A DNA stretch of 64,000 bases, from the NCBI GenBank assembly GCA_016721925.1, contig JADKHE010000006.1:17501-81500 (forward strand), read 5' to 3'. This document shows positions 9,848 through 19,113 of the stretch, in pieces. Under the pieces are notes generated by a model, which had not been told where the DNA came from, searched no databases, and saw only the letters and a program-made list of their open reading frames with translations. Origin of the DNA: Candidatus Skiveiella danica (GTDB lineage Bacteria; Pseudomonadota; Gammaproteobacteria; Burkholderiales; Burkholderiaceae_C). Both the position numbers and the translations under genes were made by a program. Position 1 is the stretch's first letter. Every line of letters starts with the position of its first letter.

Positions 9848-10966
9848 TCAGGCTTTCAGCACGCCACGGCGCATCTGGTCCAGCTCCATGGTTTCGAACA
9901 AAGCCTTGAAGTTGCCTTCGCCGAAACCTTCGTTGCCCTTGCGCTGAATGAACTCGAAAAAGATCGGCCCCAGCTGGTTCTCGCTGAAGATCTGCAGCAG
10001 CAGCTCGCTCGGGGTGCCATCCACCAGGATGTTGCGCTGGCGCAGCGCCTCCAGGTCTTCGCCGTGGCCGGGAATGCGCTTGTCGAGCAACTCGTAGTAG
10101 GTGTCGCTGGTGGTCAGCAGCGTCATGCCACCCAGCTGCAGTGCGTCCACCGTGTCGTACAGGTTGTCGCTGGCCAGCGCAATGTGCTGGATGCCCTCGC
10201 CGTGGTAGCGGTCCAGATACTCCTGGACCTGCCCGGCCTTGTCGTTGCCCTCTTCGTTGATCGGGATGCGGATCTTGCCGCAGGGGCTGGTCATGGCCTT
10301 GCTCTTGATGCCGGTCTGCTGGCCTTCAAGGTCGAAGTAGCGCACCTCGCGGAAATTGAAAAGTCGCTCGTAAAAGCCCGCCCACTCGCCCATGCGGCCG
10401 CGGTGCACGTTGTGCGTCAGGTGGTCGATCACCGTCATGCCATAGCCAGCGGGGTTCAGCTCGGCACCCGGCAGGGGTTCAAAGTCGACGTCGTAGAAGC
10501 CGATGTTGCCGATGTCGCCGTCTTTGGCACCGTTCTTGCCGCGCCAGCGGTCGATGAAATAGATGATCGAGTCGCCGATGCCCTTGATGGCCGGGATGTT
10601 CAGCTCGCCCGGCGCGGCTTGGCCCGCGTAGCCCCACGCGCCCAGGGACAACGCGCGCTCGTAGGCTGCCTTGGCGTCCTGCACCCGGAAGGCAATGGCA
10701 CAGATGCTGGGGCCGTGCAGGCGGGCGAAGCGCTGAGCAAAGGAGTCGGGTTCGGCGTTGAGGATGAAGTTGATGCCGCCCTGGCGGTACAGCGTCACCG
10801 CCTTGTGGCGGTGCTTCGCGATGGCCTTGAAGCCCATGCGCTCGAACAGTTCGCCCATCGCCTGGGGATCGGGTGCGGCGTATTCGATGAATTCGAAACC
10901 GTCGGTGCCCATCGGGTTGTCCCATGGGGTGGCGGCAGGAGTGGGGGGTGTACTCGAAAGGCTCAT
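9848..10966 (-). CDS. hpd: 4-hydroxyphenylpyruvate dioxygenase
   Basis: A 372-residue non-haem iron dioxygenase that converts 4-hydroxyphenylpyruvate to homogentisate in tyrosine catabolism. It has the two VOC half-domains (about 20-150 and 175-340). The iron ligands are visible as H182 (VIDHLTHNV), H261 (GEGIQHIAL) and E338 (PIFFEFIQRKG), and the C-terminal helix GEGNFKALFE that closes the active site is present. Length fits bacterial HPPD (about 350-380). The ATG at 10966 has AGGAGA upstream. It is divergent from an Lrp/AsnC-family gene that probably controls it; the 111-base gap holds both promoters. Confidence 0.97.
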   Translation of the reverse strand: MSLSSTPPTPAATPWDNPMGTDGFEFIEYAAPDPQAMGELFERMGFKAIAKHRHKAVTLYRQGGINFILNAEPDSFAQRFARLHGPSICAIAFRVQDAKAAYERALSLGAWGYAGQAAPGELNIPAIKGIGDSIIYFIDRWRGKNGAKDGDIGNIGFYDVDFEPLPGAELNPAGYGMTVIDHLTHNVHRGRMGEWAGFYERLFNFREVRYFDLEGQQTGIKSKAMTSPCGKIRIPINEEGNDKAGQVQEYLDRYHGEGIQHIALASDNLYDTVDALQLGGMTLLTTSDTYYELLDKRIPGHGEDLEALRQRNILVDGTPSELLLQIFSENQLGPIFFEFIQRKGNEGFGEGNFKALFETMELDQMRRGVLKA

Positions 10967-11077
10967 GGTTTGTCTCCTGTGGGTGTGTGCAGACTGTAGC
11001 GTCGCAAAGCGTCACGTTTTCTGCAAACTGCGGCGCTGTGATGGCGCTTGACGCGCGTAAAGTGCAAAATTCGTCAA

Positions 11078-11554
11078 ATGGAAGCACTTGACAAGCTGGA
11101 TCGGCAGATCCTTCGCAACCTCCAGTCGGACGGCCGCGCCACCTACGACGAAATTGCCGCCACGGTCGGGCTTTCGCCCAGTGCGGTGTTGCGTCGCGTC
11201 AAGCGGCTGGAAGCAGCGGGCGTCATCGACCGCTACGTCGCCCTGGTCAAACCCGAGGCTGTGGGGCTGGGGCTGACGGCTTACATCAACGTGCAGCTGG
11301 AAAAGCGTGCCGAGAGCGCCAAGCGAACCCCGATGGACCTGTTTCGCGCCAGCGTCCAGGCCTGGCCCGAAGTCGTGGAATGCTCGGCGCTGACGGGTGA
11401 AATGGATTTCCTGCTGCGCCTGGTGGTGGCGGACATGGCCGCCTATTCCCGCTTCATGATGGACACCCTGCTCAAGCACCCCAGCGTGCAGGATTGCAGG
11501 ACCAGTTTTGTCATGGAGCGGGTCAAATCGACCACGGCCGTGCCCTTGGGCTGA
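11078..11554 (+). CDS. Lrp/AsnC family transcriptional regulator
   Basis: A 158-residue regulator. Residues 1-60 form the winged helix-turn-helix (LDRQILRNLQSDGRATYDEIAATVGLSPSAVLRRVKRL, read in parts), and 65-150 the RAM/AsnC ligand-binding domain ending with the conserved FVMERVKSTTAVPL. The ATG at 11078 (MEALDKLDRQ) was chosen over the in-frame upstream start because family members begin just before LDxxD. Divergence from hpd suggests it senses an aromatic amino acid or derivative and regulates hpd; this is inference from position. Confidence 0.93.
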   Translation: MEALDKLDRQILRNLQSDGRATYDEIAATVGLSPSAVLRRVKRLEAAGVIDRYVALVKPEAVGLGLTAYINVQLEKRAESAKRTPMDLFRASVQAWPEVVECSALTGEMDFLLRLVVADMAAYSRFMMDTLLKHPSVQDCRTSFVMERVKSTTAVPLG

Positions 11555-11640
11555 GCCGCGCTGCGGTGCGGCACTCTGGATCTGCGGCATGAAAACCACA
11601 ATGCGGCGTGCCAGAACGGGCTTCGCCAGATCGAATCAGT

Positions 11641-11704
11641 CCTGAAAAGATAGCAAGAAAGCACGATTTCGTGCTGGACGATGGTCGATTTCTTATGAAA
11701 AATG
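11641..11704 (+). repeat. Dispersed GATAGC-type intergenic repeat, copy 1
   Basis: This intergenic copy starts GATAGC at 11649 and contains a hairpin AGCACGA-TT-TCGTGCT (11660-11675), then GGACGATGGTCGATTTC and an A-rich end. The same architecture (GATAGC, a GC-rich palindromic centre, TGGGA/GG-TGCC-like block, T-run, AAAA) recurs in six other intergenic places in this window. It lies in the 228-base gap ahead of the GNAT gene, which otherwise shows no gene. Confidence 0.55.
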
Positions 11705-11782
11705 GTTTCAGAGGTACCGTCTGTGCGCTGGCCCGCATGGTTTTGGAGTGCATGAACTAGGGAAAACCCTTATATTGACACC

Positions 11783-12532
11783 ATGGTTCAACCCATAGAC
11801 CTCCTGAAAGCGTCCCTCGAAGCCGGTCGTGAACTGTTTCGTCACCCGAGCGCTCCGGACACCACACCGCATGCAGAGCCGACGCCTGCAGCGCATCACC
11901 ATGCGCTCTCACTGGTTCCCATCCGCGCGATCGGCCCGTCCGAGCGGGAACGTGTGGCCCGCCACCTGTTGCACCTGGAGCCGCAAGACCGTTACCTGCG
12001 CTTCGGTTACGCGGCCACTGACGAGCACATCCGCCGCTATGTCAGCGGGCTCGACTTTGACCGCGATGACATCTTTGGCATCTACAACCGCAAGCTCGAA
12101 CTGATCGCCATGGCGCATCTGGCCTATGCGGTGGACCCGCGACGCGCCTCCTGCGCCGAGTTCGGTGTGTCGGTGCTGCCGCACGCACGGGGGCGCGGCT
12201 ATGGCGCGCGGCTGTTCGACCGTGCGATGATGCATGCGCGCAACCAAGGCGTGACGATGATCTTCATCCACGCTCTGACGGAAAACACCACCATGCTGGG
12301 CATTGCCCGCAAGGCCGGCGCCACCGTGGTACGCGACGGCAGCGAGAGCGAGGCGCACCTGAGTCTTTCACCCGCCAACCTGGACACCCATGTGAGCGAA
12401 TTGGTCGAGCAGCAGTTCGCCGAGGCCGACTACCTGGTCAAGTCCCAGAGCAAGCGCCTGCACGACCTGATCGTCCGTCCCAAAGCGGCCGACGAGGGGG
12501 CTCGTACGGCGCCGCATTCCGCGCAGGACTGA
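11783..12532 (+). CDS. GNAT family N-acetyltransferase
   Basis: A 249-residue protein whose central part (about 40-195) is a GNAT fold. The sequence LEPQDRYLRFGYAATDEHI is typical of a GNAT subfamily fused to or related to acetyltransferases of the Pat type, and the acetyl-CoA pyrophosphate loop is visible as PHARGRGYGARLF (R/Q-x-x-G-x-G/A). The N-terminus (1-38) and C-terminus (210-249) are low-complexity and probably disordered. The substrate cannot be assigned. The start ATG is poorly supported by a ribosome site; TTATATTGACACC just upstream is AT-rich and could belong to the promoter. Confidence 0.85.
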   Translation: MVQPIDLLKASLEAGRELFRHPSAPDTTPHAEPTPAAHHHALSLVPIRAIGPSERERVARHLLHLEPQDRYLRFGYAATDEHIRRYVSGLDFDRDDIFGIYNRKLELIAMAHLAYAVDPRRASCAEFGVSVLPHARGRGYGARLFDRAMMHARNQGVTMIFIHALTENTTMLGIARKAGATVVRDGSESEAHLSLSPANLDTHVSELVEQQFAEADYLVKSQSKRLHDLIVRPKAADEGARTAPHSAQD

Positions 12533-12537
12533 GCGCA

Positions 12538-12557
12538 CGCCCGACGCGCGTCGGGCG
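12538..12557 (+). other. Perfect palindrome between GNAT gene and corC
   Basis: CGCCCGAC-GCGC-GTCGGGCG is a perfect palindrome five bases after the GNAT stop. It could fold as an RNA hairpin and attenuate readthrough, but no T-run follows, so it is not a canonical terminator. It could instead be a protein-binding site upstream of corC. Confidence 0.5.
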
Positions 12558-12654
12558 GCTGCTTGGCGAGCACCGGGCGGTGCCGCATGTCCTCGGCACG
12601 GTTTCCGCTATCCTTGCGATTCCTAAACCACCGCACGTCCTGCACTTCCCGGCT

Positions 12655-13533
12655 GTGTCAGATCCTCACCCCGCCCGTCCTGCCGAGCGCGAAGACAAGC
12701 GCTCCTTCCTGCAGAAGCTGGCTGAATTCATCCATCCCGGACCGGATTCGCCCGAGGAACTGATCGAGGCGCTGGTCGAGGCGGAGGACAACAAGGTGAT
12801 CAACGCCGAGAGCCGCGCGATGCTCGAAGGCGTGATCCGCATGGCGGACATGACGGCCGGCGATGTCATGGTGGCTGCGCCGCGCATGGACCTGATCGAC
12901 ATCGCTTCGCCCTACGACGCCTTGCTGCACCTGGTGATCGACACCGCGCACTCGCGTTTCCCCGTGTTCGAGGGCGACCGGGAGAACATCATCGGCATCC
13001 TGATGGCCAAGGATCTGCTCAAGCTGCAACGCGCGCCGGAACTCAATATTCGCGCCCTGCTGCGCCCGGCCGTCTTCGTGCCGGAAAGCAAGGGCCTGAA
13101 CGACCTGTTGCGCGACTTCCGCGGCAACCGCAACCACCTGGCCATCGTGATCGACGAGTTCGGCCGCACCGCGGGCCTGATCACGATCGAAGACGTGCTG
13201 GAGCAGATTGTCGGCGAGATCGAGGACGAGTTCGACGTGGCCGAGGACGACGGCGACATCTTCGGCCTGCCCGACCGCAGTTTCCGCGTCAGCGGCGACA
13301 CCGCGATCGAGCGCATCGAGGAGGCTTTCGGCGTGCGCATCTCCAGCGCCGATGCGGACCAGGATTTCGACACGATCGGCGGGCTGATCGCCCACAAGAT
13401 GGGTCATGTGCCCAAGCGCGGGGAACACCATGTGCTGGCCGGCCTGAGTTTCACGGTGCAGCACACCCGTGGCGGTGCGGTGCGCTGGTTCAAGGTGTCG
13501 CCGGTGGCCGGGTTGCCGGCCACGGCGCGCTGA
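12655..13533 (+). CDS. corC: CorC/HlyC family CBS-domain protein (Mg/Co efflux accessory)
   Basis: A 292-residue cytoplasmic protein: an acidic/hydrophilic N-terminus, a CBS pair (about 65-190, with TAGDVMVAAPRMDLIDI and AIVIDEFGRTAGLITIEDVLEQIVGEI), then the C-terminal CorC_HlyC FAD-like domain (about 205-285). GTG 12655 (V/M-SDPHPARP) is preferred over an upstream ATG at 12580, because it matches the family length (about 290) and the residues before it look non-coding. CorC with Lnt is a conserved pair; lnt begins 16 bases later. E. coli CorC is linked to cobalt/magnesium resistance; the precise function here is not shown by the sequence. Confidence 0.92.
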   Translation: MSDPHPARPAEREDKRSFLQKLAEFIHPGPDSPEELIEALVEAEDNKVINAESRAMLEGVIRMADMTAGDVMVAAPRMDLIDIASPYDALLHLVIDTAHSRFPVFEGDRENIIGILMAKDLLKLQRAPELNIRALLRPAVFVPESKGLNDLLRDFRGNRNHLAIVIDEFGRTAGLITIEDVLEQIVGEIEDEFDVAEDDGDIFGLPDRSFRVSGDTAIERIEEAFGVRISSADADQDFDTIGGLIAHKMGHVPKRGEHHVLAGLSFTVQHTRGGAVRWFKVSPVAGLPATAR

Positions 13534-13548
13534 GGCGTCCGCGCCCTG

Positions 13549-15156
13549 ATGCGCGCGCGCCTGCTGCCCACGGCATCGGTTCTGCTGGCCGGCCTGGCGC
13601 AGGCTGCCTCGATCGCCCTCCCTGGCAGTGGCCAGCCCCTCTGGTGGCTGCAGATCCTGAGCCTGTCAGTGCTGGGCTGGCAGCTCAATGGCTGCGCGGG
13701 CCACCTGGCTTCCTGGAGCAGCAGCACCTGGAGCGATGCGGAGCGCCGCCCACCCTGGCAGACGGGATGGCGCGGCGCGGCCTGGCTGGGCTGGGTGTTT
13801 GCCACCGCCTGGCTCAGTGGCACCTTCTGGTGGCTCTTCATTTCCATGCACACCTATGGCGGGCTGCCGGCCGCGCTGGCCGTCGTGGCGGTGCTGGCCC
13901 TGGCCGGGGCCCTTTCGCTGTATTACGCGGCGGCCTGCGCCGTGTTTTTCAAGCTTTTTTCCGGCTTTCCCAGCGTCAGATGGACGTGGGCAGCTATCTG
14001 TTTTGCATCGGCCTGGACCCTGGCCGAGTTGGCACGGGGCCGCTGGTTCACCGGTTTTCCCTGGGGCGCGGGCGGTTATGCCCACACCGCCGGACCGCTG
14101 GCGAACTATGCCCCGTGGCTGGGCGTCTATGGCGTCGGCGCGGTGGCGGCCTGGGCCGCCTTCATGTTGCCGGGCCTGGTGTTGATCTCCCAGGGACGGC
14201 TGCGGCGCGCGGCGGCGCTGGTTGCGGTCGCCCTGATCCTGCCCTTGGGTGCCCGATGGGCGATGCCGTCGTTCACGCACAGCAGTGGCGCGCTGGATGT
14301 GGCCTTGCTGCAGGGCAATATCCCCCAGGATGAAAAATTCCAGCCGGGCACCGGCGTCGCCGACGCGCTGCGCTGGTACGGCGGCGCGCTCAGGGACAGT
14401 CGTGCCCTGCTGACGGTCGCCCCCGAAACCGCGCTGCCCCTGCTACCGCGTCAGCTGCCGCCGGGTTACTGGGACGCGCTGCAGGAGCGCTACACCCGCA
14501 ATGACCGCGCCGCGCTGATCGGCATCCCGCTGGGCAACGCCCGCGACGGCTATACCAACGCGGTGGTGGGGCTGAAACCGGGCCAGTCGGAGGTTTACCG
14601 CTACGACAAGCACCATCTGGTTCCCTTTGGCGAATTTGTTCCCCCCTTCTTCCAGTGGTTCCTCGACATGATGAACATCCCGCTGGGCGAATTCCGGCGC
14701 GGGGCACTGGCGCAGCCCTCGTTCGATTTCAAGGGCCAGCGCCTGGCGCCCAACATCTGCTACGAAGACCTCTTCGGCGAGGAGCTGGGCGCGCGCTTTG
14801 CGGACGCCGGGCGAGCGCCGACCCTTCTTGTCAACGTCAGCAACATCGCCTGGTTCGGCGACAGTGTGGCCATCGACCAGCACCTGCAGATCTCGCGCAT
14901 GCGTGCGCTGGAGTTCGAGCGCCCGATGCTGAGGGCCACCAACACCGGGCCCACGGTCATCATCGACCACCAGGGCGAGGTTACCGCCAGTCTGCCCCGG
15001 CTCACCCGCGGTGTGCTGGAAGGCGTGGTGCAAGGACGCAGCGGCAACACGCCTTTTGCCACCTGGGTGGCGCGCCTGGGCCTGTGGCCGTTCTGGGGCC
15101 TTGCCGCGCTCGTGCTGACCTTCGCGGCCTGGCAGAACCGGCGCCAGCACGGCTGA
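13549..15156 (+). CDS. lnt: Apolipoprotein N-acyltransferase
   Basis: A 535-residue inner-membrane enzyme that adds the third acyl chain to lipoproteins. The N-terminal half (about 5-245) is a series of hydrophobic segments; the C-terminal half is a nitrilase-fold domain facing the periplasm. The catalytic triad is visible as Glu in VAPETALPLL (about 293), Lys in YDKHHLVPFGEF (about 353) and Cys in PNICYEDLF (about 404), spaced as in E. coli Lnt. A last membrane segment lies near 505-525. It follows corC by 15 bases and precedes glyQ, a conserved betaproteobacterial order. Confidence 0.96.
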   Translation: MRARLLPTASVLLAGLAQAASIALPGSGQPLWWLQILSLSVLGWQLNGCAGHLASWSSSTWSDAERRPPWQTGWRGAAWLGWVFATAWLSGTFWWLFISMHTYGGLPAALAVVAVLALAGALSLYYAAACAVFFKLFSGFPSVRWTWAAICFASAWTLAELARGRWFTGFPWGAGGYAHTAGPLANYAPWLGVYGVGAVAAWAAFMLPGLVLISQGRLRRAAALVAVALILPLGARWAMPSFTHSSGALDVALLQGNIPQDEKFQPGTGVADALRWYGGALRDSRALLTVAPETALPLLPRQLPPGYWDALQERYTRNDRAALIGIPLGNARDGYTNAVVGLKPGQSEVYRYDKHHLVPFGEFVPPFFQWFLDMMNIPLGEFRRGALAQPSFDFKGQRLAPNICYEDLFGEELGARFADAGRAPTLLVNVSNIAWFGDSVAIDQHLQISRMRALEFERPMLRATNTGPTVIIDHQGEVTASLPRLTRGVLEGVVQGRSGNTPFATWVARLGLWPFWGLAALVLTFAAWQNRRQHG

Positions 15157-15286
15157 GGCGGCAGCGGTCGGGTTCCCAGCGGCCGGTGGACCCTGCGCCC
15201 CGTAAAATCAGGGGTTTTCGCAGCCCGCGTGCGAACCTGCCTGCCCGACCGGCCCCGGGGGGCGCCTTCCCTGGATCCTTTTGCCC

Positions 15287-16216
15287 ATGCTCACCTTCCA
15301 ACAAATCATCCTCAAGCTGCAGTCCTACTGGGACGCCCAGGGCTGCGCACTCTTGCAGCCCTATGACATGGAAGTCGGGGCCGGGACCAGCCACACCGCC
15401 ACCTTTTTGCGCGCGCTCGGCCCCGAACCCTGGAAGGCCGCCTATGTGCAGCCCAGCCGCCGGCCCAAGGACGGTCGCTACGGCGAGAACCCCAACCGCC
15501 TGCAGCACTACTACCAGTACCAGGTGGTGCTCAAGCCAGCGCCCTCGAACATCCTGGAGCTGTACCTTGGCAGCCTGGAGGCACTGGGTTTTGATCTGAA
15601 GAAGAACGACATCCGCTTCGTCGAGGACGACTGGGAGAACCCCACGCTGGGCGCCTGGGGGCTGGGCTGGGAGGTCTGGCTCAACGGCATGGAAGTCACG
15701 CAGTTCACCTACTTCCAGCAGGTTGGCGGCATTGACTGCCGGCCGATTACCGGCGAGATCACCTACGGCCTGGAACGCCTGGCCATGTACCTGCAGGGCG
15801 TGGACAACGTCTACAACCTTAAGTGGACGGACAGCATGAGCTATGGCGACGTCTACCTGCAGAACGAGAAGGAGCAGTCGGCCTACAACTTCGAGCACTC
15901 CGACGCCGACTTCCTGTTCACCGCCTTCGGCGCGCACGAGAAGCAGGCCAAGTACCTGATGGAGCAGCAACTGGCGCTGCCGGCCTACGAACAGGTGCTC
16001 AAGGCCGCCCACAGCTTCAACCTGCTGGACGCGCGCGGCGCCATCAGCGTGACGGAGCGCGCCGCCTACATCGGCCGCATCCGGGATCTGGCGCGCAAAG
16101 TGGCCCGCAGCTATCTGGACAGCCGGGCTCGCCTCGGATTCCCGATGGCGCCCAAGGCCTGGAGCGACGAGGTGCTGGCCGATCTGGCCAAGGCCGAACA
16201 GAAAAAGGCCGCCTGA
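15287..16216 (+). CDS. glyQ: Glycine--tRNA ligase alpha subunit
   Basis: A 309-residue catalytic subunit of the bacterial alpha2beta2 glycyl-tRNA synthetase. It begins with the diagnostic MLTFQQIILKLQSYWDAQGC and shows the class II core with AGTSHTATFLRALGPEPW, QPSRRPKDGRYGENPNRLQ and GGIDCRPITGEITYGLERLA. The ATG at 15287 is preferred to the in-frame TTG two codons earlier. The C-terminal NLLDARGAISVTERAAYI is normal. It is immediately followed by glyS (17-base gap), giving a two-gene unit within the corC-to-ygjP run. Confidence 0.98.
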   Translation: MLTFQQIILKLQSYWDAQGCALLQPYDMEVGAGTSHTATFLRALGPEPWKAAYVQPSRRPKDGRYGENPNRLQHYYQYQVVLKPAPSNILELYLGSLEALGFDLKKNDIRFVEDDWENPTLGAWGLGWEVWLNGMEVTQFTYFQQVGGIDCRPITGEITYGLERLAMYLQGVDNVYNLKWTDSMSYGDVYLQNEKEQSAYNFEHSDADFLFTAFGAHEKQAKYLMEQQLALPAYEQVLKAAHSFNLLDARGAISVTERAAYIGRIRDLARKVARSYLDSRARLGFPMAPKAWSDEVLADLAKAEQKKAA

Positions 16217-16233
16217 GCCGGGAGAACCAGAAC

Positions 16234-18363
16234 ATGACCACCCAGAACCTGCTTGTCGAACTCTTCGTGGAAGAGCTGCCGCCCAAGGCGTTGAAGAAGC
16301 TCGGCGAATCCTTTGCCGGCGTGCTCGCCGATCAACTCATGGTCCAGGGCCTGACCTCGGCCGATACCGTCGTCACGCCCTATGCTTCCCCGCGCCGCCT
16401 GGCCGCGCACATCAGCCACGTCTGGCTCAAGGCCGAGGACAAGGCCGTGCAACAAAAACTGATGCCCGTGGCCGTGGGCCTGGACGCCGCTGGTCATCCG
16501 ACCGCGGCCCTGCTGAAGAAGCTGGGTGCGCTCGGCGCCGATGTGACCGACCCGGCGACGCTGGCCGCCTCGCTCAAGCGAGCCCCCGACGGCAAGGCCG
16601 AAGCATTGTTCTACGACAGCCTGGTCACTGGCGCCACGCTGGACGTCGGGCTGCAGAAGGCCCTCGACGAAGCCATTGCCAAGTTGCCGATCCCCAAGGT
16701 CATGAGCTACCAGCTCGAGACCGACTGCGAGTTGCCCGGCTGGAGCAGCGTGAACTTCGTGCGCCCCGCGCACAGCCTGGTGGCGCTGCACGGCACCACC
16801 GTGGTGCCGGTCAAGGCGCTGGGCCTGAGCGCGGGCCACACCACGCAAGGCCATCGTTTCGAGGCCGCGGTCTCGCCGGTGGTGATTGCCAACGCTGACG
16901 CGTACGCCGACACGCTGGCGCGCGACGGCGCCGTGATCGCCTCCTTCGATGCACGCCGCGCCGAGATCGCACGCCAGCTGGCCGCGGCGGCCGAACAGGT
17001 GGGCGGCGGCTGCCGGCCGATCGAGGACGACGCCTTGCTCGACGAGGTGACCGCGCTGGTCGAACGCCCGAACGTGCTCGTCTGCACCTTCGAGGCGCAG
17101 TTCCTCGACGTGCCGCAGGAGTGCCTGATCCTGACCATGAAGGCCAACCAGAAATACTTCCCGCTGCTGGATGCGGCCGGAAAGCTCACCAACCAGTTCC
17201 TGGTGGTCAGCAACATCAGCCCGGCGGACGCCAGCGCCGTGACCGGCGGCAACGAGCGCGTGGTGCGCCCGCGCCTGGCCGACGCCAAGTTCTTCTTCGA
17301 CCAGGACCGCAAGAAAACGCTGGAGTCGCGCGTGCCGGGGCTGGACAAGGTGGTGTACCACAACAAGCTCGGCACCCAGGGCGAGCGCATGGCGCGCGTG
17401 CGCGCCATCGCCCGCGTCATCGGCCAGCAGCTGGGCGGTGAAACCCTGGCGCAGGCCGCCGACACCGCCGCGCGTCTGGCCAAGACCGATCTGCTGACCG
17501 ACATGGTGGGCGAGTTCCCCGAGCTGCAGGGCATCATGGGCGGCTACTACGCGCGCCATGACGGCCTGTCCGAAGACATCGCCTTCGCCATCGAAGACCA
17601 CTACAAGCCGCGCTTCGCCGGCGACGAGCTGCCACGCAACGCTGTGGGCGTGGCGGTGGCACTGGCCGACAAGATGGAAACGCTGGTGGGCATGTTCGGC
17701 ATCGGCAACCTGCCCAGCGGCGACAAGGACCCGTTCGCGCTGCGCCGCCATGCGCTGGGCGTGATCCGCATGCTGACCGAGAAAGACCTGCCGCTGGACT
17801 TGGGCGCGCTGGTCGCGGGGGCAGTGCCAGCCTTCGGCGACAGAATTGCCGACGCCTCCCCGGCGCTGACCGACTTCATCTACGATCGTCTGGCCGGCTC
17901 GCTGCGCGAGCAGGGTTACAGCGCGCAGGAGGTCGATGCGGTTCTGGCCCTGCGCCCTCAGCGCCTGGGACAGGTCGGCCGGCTGCTGGCGGCCGTGCGG
18001 GCCTTTGCCGCGCTACCGGAAAGTCCGGCGCTGGCCGCGGCCAACAAGCGCATCGGCAACATCCTGAAGAAGGCCGGCGACGTCGACGCCCATGTCAACC
18101 CGAAACTGCTGCAGGAGCCCGCCGAACAGCAGCTGTTTGCCGCCATGCAGCGTTTCGTGCCCGAGGCCAATGCGCAGTTCGAAAGCGGCGACTACACCAC
18201 CTCGCTGCAGACCCTGGCGGTGCTGCATTCCGCGGTCGACGCCTTCTTCGACGACGTCATGGTCAATGCCGAAGAGATGGACCTGCGCCTGAACCGCCAG
18301 GGCCTGCTCAAAAGCCTGCACGACGCGATGAACCGCGTGGCCGACCTGTCGCGCCTCGCCTGA
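16234..18363 (+). CDS. glyS: Glycine--tRNA ligase beta subunit
   Basis: A 709-residue subunit that binds tRNA-Gly and completes the heterotetrameric synthetase. The start MTTQNLLVELFVEELPPKAL is the family N-terminus. Other recognisable parts are FVRPAHSLVALHG, GHTTQGHRF, LTMKANQKYFPL, NERVVRPRLADAKFFFDQDR and the HD-like region LTDMVGEFPELQGIMGGYYA. The anticodon-binding-like helical region occupies the last about 150 residues. Length matches GlyS (about 690-720). The ATG at 16234 has GGGAGAACC upstream. The unit is probably cotranscribed with glyQ. Confidence 0.97.
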   Translation: MTTQNLLVELFVEELPPKALKKLGESFAGVLADQLMVQGLTSADTVVTPYASPRRLAAHISHVWLKAEDKAVQQKLMPVAVGLDAAGHPTAALLKKLGALGADVTDPATLAASLKRAPDGKAEALFYDSLVTGATLDVGLQKALDEAIAKLPIPKVMSYQLETDCELPGWSSVNFVRPAHSLVALHGTTVVPVKALGLSAGHTTQGHRFEAAVSPVVIANADAYADTLARDGAVIASFDARRAEIARQLAAAAEQVGGGCRPIEDDALLDEVTALVERPNVLVCTFEAQFLDVPQECLILTMKANQKYFPLLDAAGKLTNQFLVVSNISPADASAVTGGNERVVRPRLADAKFFFDQDRKKTLESRVPGLDKVVYHNKLGTQGERMARVRAIARVIGQQLGGETLAQAADTAARLAKTDLLTDMVGEFPELQGIMGGYYARHDGLSEDIAFAIEDHYKPRFAGDELPRNAVGVAVALADKMETLVGMFGIGNLPSGDKDPFALRRHALGVIRMLTEKDLPLDLGALVAGAVPAFGDRIADASPALTDFIYDRLAGSLREQGYSAQEVDAVLALRPQRLGQVGRLLAAVRAFAALPESPALAAANKRIGNILKKAGDVDAHVNPKLLQEPAEQQLFAAMQRFVPEANAQFESGDYTTSLQTLAVLHSAVDAFFDDVMVNAEEMDLRLNRQGLLKSLHDAMNRVADLSRLA

Positions 18364-18466
18364 AGCCATGGACCGCCCCGCATGGCATGTCGTCGCTGCC
18401 TCCCGAGGGGGCTGGCCTGCCTTGGGGCGGCCCGGCGGCAGGCCGCAGGCTATGCTGGAGCGCACC

Positions 18467-19021
18467 ATGAAACTGGTCATCCTTGAGCGCGACGGCACGA
18501 TCAACCATGACGGCGACCCGTTCATCACGTCGCCGGAGGACTGGACCCCGTTGCCCGGCGCACTCGATGCCATTGCGCGACTGAATCACGCGGGCTTTCA
18601 TGTCGCGGTCGCCTCCAACCAGCCCGGCCTGGGGCGCGGCCTGATCGACGTGGCCACGCTCAACACCATCCATTCCCGCATGCACAAGATGCTGGCGGCG
18701 GTGGGCGCGCGGGTCGATGCCGTCTTCTTCTGCCCCCATACCGCCGACGACAGTTGCACCTGCCGCAAGCCGCTTGCGGGGCTGTTCGAGCAGATCGGCG
18801 AGCGCTACGGACTTGACCTGCACGGCGTGGCCGCCTGCGGTGACAACCTGGAGCATCTGCTGGCCGCACAGGCCGCGGGCTGCGAACCGCACCTGGTGCT
18901 CACCGGCAAGGCTGCGGTACTGGCCGGCCATCCCTTGCCAGACGGGTTCCCAAGGGGCACGCAGGTCCATGCCGACCTGGGCGCGTTTGCCAGCCACCTG
19001 ATCGCACGCCAGGGGCGTTGA
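18467..19021 (+). CDS. gmhB: GmhB-type HAD phosphatase (heptose 1,7-bisphosphate 7-phosphatase) with altered nucleophile motif
   Basis: A 184-residue HAD protein. In lipopolysaccharide core biosynthesis GmhB removes the 7-phosphate from D-glycero-D-manno-heptose 1,7-bisphosphate. The family pattern is clear: ASNQPGLGRGLID, the zinc-site region FFCPHTADDSCTCRKPLAG and a late GDN. The catalytic motif, normally D-x-D-G, reads ILERDGTIN, so the nucleophile position is Glu7 rather than Asp while the general acid D9 is kept. Another motif normally GDxxxD reads CGDNLEHL, which lacks the second Asp. The enzyme may be inactive or changed. Start MKLVILERD; earlier in-frame codons look non-coding. No plsC follows, unlike many relatives. 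Confidence 0.82.
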   Translation: MKLVILERDGTINHDGDPFITSPEDWTPLPGALDAIARLNHAGFHVAVASNQPGLGRGLIDVATLNTIHSRMHKMLAAVGARVDAVFFCPHTADDSCTCRKPLAGLFEQIGERYGLDLHGVAACGDNLEHLLAAQAAGCEPHLVLTGKAAVLAGHPLPDGFPRGTQVHADLGAFASHLIARQGR

Positions 19022-19113
19022 GGCGTGCAGGACCGGTCGCGCCCGCAGTCTTTCCGGACGCCGCTTGCGCGCCGGCTGCTGCGACGGCTGGTACATCATG
19101 GGGGCCGTGCGTG

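Noticed and set aside
16111..17751. A 546-codon minus-strand frame opposite glyS
   Set aside because: Antisense shadow of glyS; no recognisable domain or ribosome site.
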